Shown here piece by piece: positions 57,328-64,000 of a DNA stretch of 64,000 nucleotides. A model generated the notes under the pieces. It made no database searches and was not told the DNA's origin. It saw nothing but the letters and a program-made list of their open reading frames with translations. Made by a program: the position numbers and the translations under genes. Source of the stretch: Amycolatopsis bartoniae (lineage in GTDB: Bacteria; Actinomycetota; Actinomycetes; Mycobacteriales; Pseudonocardiaceae); contig NZ_JACHWH010000005.1 in the NCBI RefSeq assembly GCF_014191255.1, forward strand, positions 62,001 to 126,000. The letters are read 5' to 3'. The first letter of the stretch is position 1, and each line of letters starts with the position of its first letter.

Positions 57328-58637
57328 CGCCGCCCCGGTTCCCCCAGCCCGCCGGTCAGCCGGGGCGTCGCGAACCGTTCGTAGCGGCCTGTGCCCGCGG
57401 CCGCGTTGAGGCGCTCGGGGGTGGTGCGGTCGGCCCAGGTGCCGGTGTCGAGGCGGAACTCCAGCGCGTGCAGGGCGGCGATCGTCTCCGCGGGCTGGAA
57501 GGCGCAGTGCCCCGTGCCGCGCACGTACGCCTGCCGCAGCAGTGGCCCGCGTCCGGCGGCCGTCACGAGCCCGGCGTACCAGTTCTCCTGCTCCAGGGGC
57601 ACCAGCTGGTCGGCGACCGTGTGCACGTCCAGTTCGGGCACCCGCAGCCGTCCCGTGGGCATCGACGTCCGGGCGAGCGTGGCGACCGCGGGCGGATCGG
57701 CCGTCACGTCCGCGTCGCGGGTCAGCTTCGCCAGATCCGCGTCGAGGTCCAGGCCGGCCCGCTGGTACAGCGCCCGCACCTGCGCCACGTGACTGCTCCC
57801 GCGCAGCAGCGCCCGGTAGTCGACGCCCCGGTTGAACGCGCTGTTGCCGCCCGCGGCGAGCTCGATCTGGTACCGGCCCGTCACGACGAACCCGAGCACG
57901 AACTCCGTGAGCGTCTGTTCCTGTTGTGCCTCCTGGGTTTCGTAGTCCCGGGGCGGGCTGTCGCCGGTGTACCACCCGGGCACGTTCATCCGCGCCGCGG
58001 CGAGCGCGATCCGGGCGCGGCCCGCGGGAGTGGCCTGGGCGCCGCTCGTGACCGTCGTCAGGGTCGCGGCCGCGGCCGCGGCTTCGTCCTGACTGCCGTA
58101 GCGGACCAGCTTGACCGGCTGCTGCGGAGCGAGCAGGTGCGCCAGCGCGTACTCGCCGTCGAGCTGGTAATTGTCGAGGTTCAAGGCGCCCGCGACCAGC
58201 CCGCACGTGGTGAGCGCCCCGTCAATGCGCGAGTCCTCGGCCTCACGTGCGCTGACCAGCCCGCCCATCGAGGTGCCCCACGCGACAGTGCGTTTCGCCG
58301 TCCCGATCTTCGACTCCAGTGCGGCCAGCGCGCCGAACTGATCGTCCACTGCGGACCCCAGCGCCCACCACGACGGCCCCGAGTAGGACGAGCCGACGAG
58401 CGCGTAGCCCTCGGCGAGCAACTGCCGGGCCGTCGCCGCGTCGGGTGCGTCCTGCGGCTGGAGCGGCCCGAAACCGTGGCTGTACAGGATGATCGTGCCG
58501 TTCCACGTTCCCGGCACGTCCGCCACCCAGGTCGCGCCGTCGGCCAGTTCACCGGTGTAGTGCCCGGCTTCGGCGGCCTGCGCGACCGGCGTGACGAAAA
58601 CCGTCAGCGCGACCGTCAGCGCGGCGAGCCACCTCAT
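57324..58637 (-). CDS. Secreted alpha/beta hydrolase
   Basis: This 437-residue exported enzyme has a signal peptide (RWLAALTVALTVFVTPVAQA). The alpha/beta hydrolase core follows: WNGTIILYSHGFGPLQPQDA, the nucleophile motif VAWGTSMGGLVSAREAE, a lid-like insertion rich in Ala, an acid in PELDVHTVADQLVPL, and the catalytic His in VRGTGHCAFQPAETI. It resembles the large secreted peptidase/tannase-like hydrolases of actinomycetes, without a certain substrate. It overlaps the MHS transporter gene by 4 bp and is probably its operon partner, suggesting that it releases the compound the transporter takes up. Confidence 0.85.
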   Translation of the reverse strand: MRWLAALTVALTVFVTPVAQAAEAGHYTGELADGATWVADVPGTWNGTIILYSHGFGPLQPQDAPDAATARQLLAEGYALVGSSYSGPSWWALGSAVDDQFGALAALESKIGTAKRTVAWGTSMGGLVSAREAEDSRIDGALTTCGLVAGALNLDNYQLDGEYALAHLLAPQQPVKLVRYGSQDEAAAAAATLTTVTSGAQATPAGRARIALAAARMNVPGWYTGDSPPRDYETQEAQQEQTLTEFVLGFVVTGRYQIELAAGGNSAFNRGVDYRALLRGSSHVAQVRALYQRAGLDLDADLAKLTRDADVTADPPAVATLARTSMPTGRLRVPELDVHTVADQLVPLEQENWYAGLVTAAGRGPLLRQAYVRGTGHCAFQPAETIAALHALEFRLDTGTWADRTTPERLNAAAGTGRYERFATPRLTGGLGEPGRR

Positions 58638-59935
58638 CGCCGCACCCCCACCGCTCGTACCGGCGCCGGGTCGGCCAGGTCGGCGCGGCTGCTCTCGCCG
58701 AGCGCGAGCACGCACAGCACCGTGACGAGGCAGCACGCCGCGATCACCACGGAGATCACGAGGGTGCCCGCGCCCGCCACCGCGGCGAACACCACCGGGG
58801 CGACACCGGCCCCGATTCCCGCGACCTGGTAGCCGAGCGAGGCGCCGGTGTAGCGGGTGCGCGTGCCGAACAGCTCGGTGTACAACGCGGCCAGCGGCCC
58901 GTACATCGCGGGGTGCGCGACCGACTGCCCGAGCACGACGGCGAGCGTCAGCAGCACCACCGAACCGCTGTCGATCAAGGGGAACAACAGGAAAGCGACC
59001 ACCCCCATGGCGAGCGCCCCGCCGATCACCACCGGCCGGCGCCCGACGCGGTCGGAGAGCGCCGAGTAGCCGAGGACGCCGAGCACCGCGCCGGCCGAGG
59101 AGATCGTGATCGCGTTCAGCACGGTCTGGCGGGAAAAACCCGCCTGCACGGCGTAGGACAGCAGGTACGTGGTGAGCGTGCCCTGCGCGATGAAGGCGCC
59201 GAAGCCCACGCCGATGCCCAGCAGCAGGTTTCTCGGATAGCGGCGCAGCACCTCCAGCAGCGGCGCACCCGGCGGCCGGTGGCTCGCGCGGAAGACCGGT
59301 GTCTCGTCGACCTTGAGCCGCACGAACAGGCCGATGGCCAGCAGCACCACGCTGAGCAGGAACGGAACCCGCCAGCCCCACGCCAGGAACTGCTCGTCGG
59401 TGGTCACCGCGCCCATGAGCGTGAGCAGCAGCGTCGAAACGATCATCCCGCTCGGGGCACCGGCGCCGGTGAAGCTCGCCCACAGCCCGCGGCGGCTGGT
59501 GGCGTGCTCGGCCGACATCAGCACCGCGCCACCCCATTCGCCGCCGACGGCGATGCCCTGCAGTACGCGGAGCACGATCAGCAGGACCGGGGCCCAGACG
59601 CCGATGGCGGCGTAGGTGGGCAGCACTCCGATGAGGGTGCTCGCGAGGCCCATCAGCGTCATGGTCAGGATGAGCATGCGTTTGCGGCCGAGCAGGTCGC
59701 CGAAGTGCCCGAACAGCACGCCGCCGAGCGGGCGGGCCAGGTAGCCGGTGGTGAAGGTGCCGAGGCTGGCGACCGTGCCCACCACGGGGTCCAGACCGGA
59801 GAAGAAGACCTTGGTGAACACCACCGCCGCCGCCGTGGCGTACAACAGGAAGTCGTAGTACTCGATGACGCTGCCGAGGTAGCTGGAGAGCACGGCCCGG
59901 CGCAGCTGCGCCCGCGACCGGATGTCTTCGACCAT
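58634..59935 (-). CDS. MHS-family MFS transporter (metabolite:proton symporter)
   Basis: This 433-residue twelve-helix carrier is of the MHS family (ShiA/KgtP/ProP-like). Signature parts: SSYLGSVIEYYDFLLYATAA at the start, the loop GHFGDLLGRKRMLILTMTLM (the D-R/K-x-G-R/K-R motif between helices 2 and 3), LQGIAVGGEWGGAVLMSAEH in helix 4, and ALSDRVGRRPVVIGG in the second half. Such carriers import organic acids such as shikimate, ketoglutarate or aromatic acids with protons. The gene follows a striking palindrome and is followed, in the same operon, by the secreted hydrolase. Confidence 0.92.
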   Translation of the reverse strand: MVEDIRSRAQLRRAVLSSYLGSVIEYYDFLLYATAAAVVFTKVFFSGLDPVVGTVASLGTFTTGYLARPLGGVLFGHFGDLLGRKRMLILTMTLMGLASTLIGVLPTYAAIGVWAPVLLIVLRVLQGIAVGGEWGGAVLMSAEHATSRRGLWASFTGAGAPSGMIVSTLLLTLMGAVTTDEQFLAWGWRVPFLLSVVLLAIGLFVRLKVDETPVFRASHRPPGAPLLEVLRRYPRNLLLGIGVGFGAFIAQGTLTTYLLSYAVQAGFSRQTVLNAITISSAGAVLGVLGYSALSDRVGRRPVVIGGALAMGVVAFLLFPLIDSGSVVLLTLAVVLGQSVAHPAMYGPLAALYTELFGTRTRYTGASLGYQVAGIGAGVAPVVFAAVAGAGTLVISVVIAACCLVTVLCVLALGESSRADLADPAPVRAVGVRR

Positions 59936-59960
59936 CGCGTGTCCCGCCTCGTCGCCGACC

Positions 59961-59982
59961 GCACGTGACGCCCGTCACGTGC
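59961..59982. promoter_or_regulatory. Perfect 22-base palindromic operator before the MHS transporter
   Basis: GCACGTGACG (59961-59970) and CGTCACGTGC (59973-59982) form a perfect 10-bp inverted repeat around CC, 26 bp upstream of the transporter ATG. The CACGTGAC/GTCACGTG core suggests a GntR-, TetR- or LacI-like dimer; no regulator gene lies beside it. Confidence 0.7.
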
Positions 59983-60039
59983 CCGTCGAACGTTAGGCAG
60001 GTTCGGAATGGCCGTCAACAGGCCACGAGGGCGGGAGAC

Positions 60040-60074
60040 GGCCGCTTCCGGGTTCGCGCGACCCGGAAGCGGCC
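60040..60074 (-). terminator. Terminator of the ribose-type ABC operon
   Basis: GGCCGCTTCCGGGT (60040-60053) pairs with ACCCGGAAGCGGCC (60061-60074), a perfect 14-bp stem with a 7-base loop, starting nine bases after the stop of the binding-protein gene on the minus strand. Confidence 0.85.
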
Positions 60075-60082
60075 CGCGCTGC

Positions 60083-61045
60083 TCACTGGTACAGCGCCGC
60101 CTGGATCTTGGGGTCGGTGATGTTCGCCTTGTCGTACCAGTAGAACGCCGTGTCGATGCGCTTCGGCAGCTGTTCGCCGTTGATGGCCTTCAGCGCGGCG
60201 TCCACGAGCTGCTTGCCCATGTCCACCGGGTCCTGCGTCACCGCCCCCGACTCGACTCCGCTGTTGATCGCGTCGATCTGCGCCTGGCCCGAGTCGAACC
60301 CCGCGATCGTGATCGCCCCGGCCTTGCCGCTCTCCTGCACGCCCTTGATGACGCCGATCGCCGAACCCTCGTTGGACGCGTAGATCCCCTTCAGGTCCGG
60401 GTTCGCCGAGATGATCGACTTCGTGATGTTCGCCGACTCCAGCTGGTCCCCGCCACCGTACTGCGGGGCGAGCACCGTGATGCCCGGCGCGTTCTGGTGC
60501 ATCCAGTCGAGGAACCCGTCGCGCCGGTCCTTGCCCGACAGGCTCGTCTGGTCGTGCACCACCATCGCGACCTTGCCCTGCCCGCCCAGTTGCTGCGCCA
60601 GGTGCTTCGCCGCCTCGGCGGCCGCGGCCTTGTTGTCCGTCGCCACCGTCGTGACCGGGATGTCACTGTCCACACCGGAGTCGAACGCGACCACCGGGAT
60701 CTTCTGCGACTTGGCCTGCTGCAACAGGTTCGCCGCCGCGCGGGAGTCGAGCGCCGCGAAACCCAGTGCCTGCGGCGACTTCGCCAGCTCGTTGGTCAGC
60801 ATGTTGATCTGCTGCTCGACGTCCTTCTCCGTCGCCGGGCCGACGAACGTCGTCCGCGCGCCCTTCGCGGCGGCCTCCTGCTCGGCGCCCTTCTTCACCG
60901 CCTGCCAGAACTGGTGCTGGAAACCCTTCGAGACGATCGCGATCAGCGGGCCGCCGCCCGCCCCCGCGCCACCCTGACCGCACGCGGTGAGCGCGAGCGC
61001 CAGCGCGGCACCGGCGACCGCCGCGACGATCTTCTGTGTCCTCAT
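60083..61045 (-). CDS. Ribose-type sugar-binding lipoprotein
   Basis: This 320-residue protein has signal peptide RTQKIVAAVAGAALALALTA with lipobox LTACG and a type 1 periplasmic-binding fold: GPLIAIVSKGFQHQFWQAVK, LGFAALDSRAAANLLQQAKS, IPVVAFDSGVDSDIPVTTVA and GIYASNEGSAIGVIKGVQES. It is the last gene of the operon that includes the two-domain ATPase and the permease. The lactonase-like protein upstream suggests a deoxy- or pentose-type sugar (for example fucose or rhamnose) as ligand; that is inference. Confidence 0.93.
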   Translation of the reverse strand: MRTQKIVAAVAGAALALALTACGQGGAGAGGGPLIAIVSKGFQHQFWQAVKKGAEQEAAAKGARTTFVGPATEKDVEQQINMLTNELAKSPQALGFAALDSRAAANLLQQAKSQKIPVVAFDSGVDSDIPVTTVATDNKAAAAEAAKHLAQQLGGQGKVAMVVHDQTSLSGKDRRDGFLDWMHQNAPGITVLAPQYGGGDQLESANITKSIISANPDLKGIYASNEGSAIGVIKGVQESGKAGAITIAGFDSGQAQIDAINSGVESGAVTQDPVDMGKQLVDAALKAINGEQLPKRIDTAFYWYDKANITDPKIQAALYQ

Positions 61046-61059
61046 GCCGAACTCCTTCG

Positions 61060-62052
61060 TCAGGCTTCCTTCTTCCGGATGCGGTCGGTGTACACGGCCA
61101 CCAGGATCACGCCGCCCAGGATGACGTTCTGCCACTCCTGCGGGATCGACATGATCTGCAGGCCGTTGTTGAGCACGGAGATGATCAGCGCGCCGATCAG
61201 CGTGCCGACGATCGAGCCCTTGCCGCCGGACAGCGACGTCCCGCCGATCACCACCGCCGCGATGGCCTGCAGCTCGTAGCCCATGCCGGTGGCCGGCTGC
61301 GCCGAGCCCAGCCGCGCGGAGATCATCACGCCCGCCAGCCCGGTGAACAGGCCCGCGAACGCGTAGATCGCGATCTTCCACTTCCGCACGTCGATTCCCG
61401 ACAGCGCCGTGGCCTCCTCGTTGCTGCCGATGGAGTACGTGTAGCGCCCCAGCACGCTCTTCGTCAGCAGGACCCCCGCGATGATCGCGACGACCAGCAG
61501 GATCAGCACCCCGTTCGGCACGTTCGGGATCAGGTTGCCGATCGAGAGGTCGCTGTAGCCCGCCACGTCGGTGAAGTAGATCGGCGTGCTGTTCGACAGC
61601 ACCAGCGCGAGCCCCTCGGCGACGAGCATCATCGCCAGCGTCGCGATGAACGGCGGGATCCGCAGCAGCGCCACGTTGATCCCGTTCACCAGCCCCAGCA
61701 CACCGCCGAACAGGACCGAAAGCGGCACGCCGAGCGCCAGCGGCAGGCCCAGCTTCACCATGAACACGCCGGCCATCACCGCGCACAGCGCCATCCCGGT
61801 GCCGATGGACAGGTCGATCCCGGCGGAGATGATCACGAACGTGGTGCCGATCGCGAGCGTCCCGATCACCACCGTCGAGTACAGGATCGCGATGAAGTTG
61901 CCGTAGGAGAAGAAGAACGGGCTGACGATCGAGAAGAACGCGTAGATCACGACCAGGCTCGCGAACGCCAGCAGCTGCTGGAGCCTGCTCCTGATCGCGG
62001 CGCTCACGCTCCCCTGCTGCCGCTCGGGCGCCGGCGCCTTGACGGTGGTCAT
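61060..62052 (-). CDS. Ribose-type ABC transporter permease
   Basis: This 330-residue CUT2 permease has 8-10 hydrophobic segments. Family markers are TTFVIISAGIDLSIGTGMAL, LLRIPPFIATLAMMLVAEGL, SIGSNEEATALSGIDV and AVVIGGTSLSGGKGSIVGTL. It overlaps the ATPase gene by 4 bp and is followed 14 bp later by the binding-protein gene, so all are made from one message. Confidence 0.94.
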   Translation of the reverse strand: MTTVKAPAPERQQGSVSAAIRSRLQQLLAFASLVVIYAFFSIVSPFFFSYGNFIAILYSTVVIGTLAIGTTFVIISAGIDLSIGTGMALCAVMAGVFMVKLGLPLALGVPLSVLFGGVLGLVNGINVALLRIPPFIATLAMMLVAEGLALVLSNSTPIYFTDVAGYSDLSIGNLIPNVPNGVLILLVVAIIAGVLLTKSVLGRYTYSIGSNEEATALSGIDVRKWKIAIYAFAGLFTGLAGVMISARLGSAQPATGMGYELQAIAAVVIGGTSLSGGKGSIVGTLIGALIISVLNNGLQIMSIPQEWQNVILGGVILVAVYTDRIRKKEA

Positions 62053-63605
62053 CGGTTCGTCCCTTCCTCGGCGATCAGGCCCAGCTCGGCCGCGTCGGCC
62101 GGGTTCTCGTCGGGCCGCAGGGTCGCGAAGTGCATGATGGTCTCCTGCGTCGCCTCACCGGCGTCGAGCACACGCGTGACGCGGCCCTCGCTCATCACCA
62201 CGACGCGGTGCGACATGCGCAGGATCTCCGGCAGTTCCGAGGAGATCATGAGGATCGACTTGCCCTGCCCGGCGAGCTCGCCGAGCAGCTGGTAGATCTC
62301 CTCCTTCGCGCCGACGTCGATCCCCCGCGTCGGCTCGTCGAAGATCAGCACGTCGCAGTCCTTGGCCAGCCACTTGGCGATCACCACCTTCTGCTGGTTG
62401 CCGCCGGAGAGGTTCTTGGTGGTCTGGTCCACCGACGGCGTCTTGATCCGCAGCGTGCCCGCGTACTGCTCCGTGCTCGCGCGCAGCTCCCGGTCGCGCA
62501 CGAAACCGGCGCGCGTGAACCGGTCCCGCAGTGCCGACAACGCGATGTTGGCCTTGACGTCCTGGTCGAGCAGGAGCCCGAACTGCTTGCGGTCCTCGGA
62601 CAGGTACCCGATGCCCAGCCGCGCCGCGTCCGCCGGGTTCGCGATGCGGACCTTCTTGCCATGCACCGTGATCGTGCCCGCGCTCGCCTTGTCGGCACCG
62701 ACGAGCGCGCGGGCCACCTCGGTGCGGCCGGCGCCCATGAGCCCGGCGAACCCGAGGATCTCGCCGTGGCGCAGGTCGAACGTGACGTCGGTGAGCAGTT
62801 CCTTGGTGCTCAGTCCTTCGACCCGCAGCACGACCTCGCGGTCGGGCCGCACGTCTTCGGGACGGGTGCCGGTGTCGAGGGCACGGCCGACCATCAGCGC
62901 GATGATCTCCGGCGTGGTCGCCGTCGCCACGTCGAGAGTGTCGATGTACTCGCCGTCGCGGATCACGGTGACCCGGTCGGCTATCCGTTTGATCTCCTCC
63001 ATGCGGTGGGAGATGTAGATGACGCCGGTGCCCGGGCGCACGAACCGGCGGATCAGCTCGTGCAGCGTCTCGACCTCGGCGTCGTTGAGCGCGGCCGTGG
63101 GCTCGTCCATGATGAGCACGCGGGGCTCGTAGGAAAGCGCTTTCGCGATCTCCACCATCTGCTGGCTCGCGACGCTGAGCCCGCCGACGACCGCGCGCGG
63201 GTCGAGCTTCAGGTGCAGGCGATCGAGCAGCTCCGCGGCGTCGGCGTTGAGCCTGCGCTCGTCGAGCAGCAGCCGGGCGCGCCGGGGTTCGCGGCCGATG
63301 AAGATGTTCTGCGCGACCGTCAGGTGCGGCACCAGGTTGAACTCCTGGTGGATGATGCTGATGCCCAGTTCGAGCGCGTGCCGCGGGCCCGCCGGCTCGT
63401 AGGGTTCGCCGCCGAGCCGGAAGTTCCCGGCCTCCGCGGTGTGGATGCCCGAGAGCAGCTTCATGAGCGTGGACTTGCCCGCGCCGTTCTCGCCGACCAG
63501 CGCGAGCACCTCGCCCGAACGCAGGTCCAGCCGCATGTCGTGCAGGGCCCGCACGCCGGGGAAGGTCTTCTCGACGCCCTCGACCTCGAGCAGCGGTTCC
63601 GTCAT
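62049..63605 (-). CDS. Ribose-type ABC transporter ATP-binding protein, two domains
   Basis: This 518-residue protein has two ATPase halves. The first has Walker A ALVGENGAGKSTLMKLLSG, a degenerate signature LSVASQQMVEIAKAL and Walker B VLIMDEPTAALN. The second has a Walker A that is altered as usual in this family (GFAGLMGAGRTEVARALVGA), the canonical signature KNLSGGNQQKVVIAKWL, and VLIFDEPTRGIDVG. It belongs to the RbsA/XylG/MglA group and energises the downstream permease. ATG in 4-bp overlap with the amidohydrolase stop. Confidence 0.95.
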   Translation of the reverse strand: MTEPLLEVEGVEKTFPGVRALHDMRLDLRSGEVLALVGENGAGKSTLMKLLSGIHTAEAGNFRLGGEPYEPAGPRHALELGISIIHQEFNLVPHLTVAQNIFIGREPRRARLLLDERRLNADAAELLDRLHLKLDPRAVVGGLSVASQQMVEIAKALSYEPRVLIMDEPTAALNDAEVETLHELIRRFVRPGTGVIYISHRMEEIKRIADRVTVIRDGEYIDTLDVATATTPEIIALMVGRALDTGTRPEDVRPDREVVLRVEGLSTKELLTDVTFDLRHGEILGFAGLMGAGRTEVARALVGADKASAGTITVHGKKVRIANPADAARLGIGYLSEDRKQFGLLLDQDVKANIALSALRDRFTRAGFVRDRELRASTEQYAGTLRIKTPSVDQTTKNLSGGNQQKVVIAKWLAKDCDVLIFDEPTRGIDVGAKEEIYQLLGELAGQGKSILMISSELPEILRMSHRVVVMSEGRVTRVLDAGEATQETIMHFATLRPDENPADAAELGLIAEEGTNR

Positions 63606-64000
63606 GTCACACGCTCCGGTGTCCCGTAGACCGCGTCCGCCGTTCCCGCCAGCACGCGTGCCTGCTCGGTTTCCGACAGTTCCCCGATGAGCGCCGAGAG
63701 GATCTCCCACGACCGCGCGTACCCTCCATAGAGGACGGTCATGGGCCAGTCTCCGCCGTACATCAGGCGTTCCGGCCCGAACGCTTCGAGTGCGTCGTGC
63801 ACCGCGGGCCGGGTCGCTTCGACGGTGAAGGGTTCGGCCTGCAGGCCGGAGATTTTCGCGACGGTGTTGGGCCGCGCCGCGACTTGTCTCAGTGCACCGC
63901 GCCAGGCCTGGTAGGCGGCGAGATCACGCGGCGGCTTGCCGAGGTGGTCGACCACGATCGTCAGTTCCGGCACCGCGTCCGCCAGGTCGGCGACCCGTGC
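63602..64000 (-). CDS. Amidohydrolase-2 family protein, probable sugar lactonase (partial)
   Basis: The frame is open to the right edge, so the N-terminal part lies outside the window. About 130 C-terminal residues are visible: ELTIVVDHLGKPPRDLAAYQ (metal-ligand His), NTVAKISGLQAEP, and AFGPERLMYGGDWPMTVLYG with the conserved Asp of the TIM-barrel site. These fit L-fuconolactonase/L-rhamnonolactonase-like members of the amidohydrolase 2 family. The stop overlaps the ABC ATPase start by 4 bp, so it is cotranscribed with the ribose-type importer and points to a lactone-forming (non-phosphorylating) sugar pathway. Confidence 0.85.
   Translation of the reverse strand, partial: ARVADLADAVPELTIVVDHLGKPPRDLAAYQAWRGALRQVAARPNTVAKISGLQAEPFTVEATRPAVHDALEAFGPERLMYGGDWPMTVLYGGYARSWEILSALIGELSETEQARVLAGTADAVYGTPERVT

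Noticed and set aside
57324-59978. An apparent 884-residue fusion of the hydrolase with upstream sequence
   Set aside because: The hydrolase has its own ATG and signal peptide at 58637, and the upstream portion is antiphase to the well-conserved MHS transporter gene.
1-64000. CRISPR arrays, prophage or insertion sequences
   Set aside because: No regularly spaced repeats, transposase, integrase or phage structural genes were seen on either strand.

Overview
The window is 64 kb of very GC-rich DNA. Dense, mostly overlapping genes, many GTG starts, twin-arginine lipoprotein signals and families such as SigJ/ECF41, TIGR03086, DUF6338 and the Cgl0158-type aldolase point to an actinomycete. Pseudonocardiaceae, close to Amycolatopsis, is my best guess; this is inference from protein families, not a database match. 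I recognised no rRNA, tRNA, CRISPR array, transposase or prophage genes.

Most of the window is carbohydrate scavenging. (a) 1-3415: two sugar permeases (the first broken by a frameshift), an IclR regulator and a fumarylacetoacetase-fold dehydratase, with the same GTTCAG-N5-CTGAAC palindrome in front of the last two. (b) 12633-20795: a LacI regulator, an ABC importer, a GH13 alpha-glucosidase and a secreted GH87 alpha-1,3-glucanase, which reads as an alpha-1,3-glucan utilisation locus. (c) 31226-37559: a secreted GH114 endo-alpha-1,4-polygalactosaminidase, an ABC importer, a PfkB kinase and a GH4 glycosidase, probably for galactosaminogalactan-like polymers. (d) 41970-54487: an eleven-gene myo-inositol uptake and breakdown operon with a divergent LacI regulator. 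(e) 58634-64000: an MHS transporter, a ribose-type ABC system and the end of a lactonase-like amidohydrolase. Loci b and c both address polymers found on fungal surfaces.

Between these lie accessory stretches. At 3420-9093 there is a Pro-rich repeat protein paired with a DUF6338 membrane protein, a TIR-STAND-TPR protein that looks like a defence NADase, a decayed NPCBM-like gene, a two-domain actinobacterial protein of unknown role, and an isolated 18-residue hydrophobic peptide gene with a structured leader and a 15-bp terminator stem. At 21881-27165 an ECF41 sigma factor/oxidoreductase operon carries a recognisable ECF41 promoter; it is followed by a TetR gene and a deletion scar that joins the start of a quinone oxidoreductase gene to the end of a molybdopterin oxidoreductase gene. 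At 29171-29566 a short coding sequence changes to A+T-rich codons and runs into a REP-like inverted repeat that supplies its stop codon. At 37571-38086 there is a free-standing protein resembling a CdiA C-terminal nuclease, with no visible immunity partner.

Regulatory palindromes are unusually easy to see. Likely operators lie next to the IclR, WYL, LacI (two), TetR (two), MarR and MHS-transporter genes, and long terminator stems lie at 9055, 20763, 37524, 39280 and 60040.
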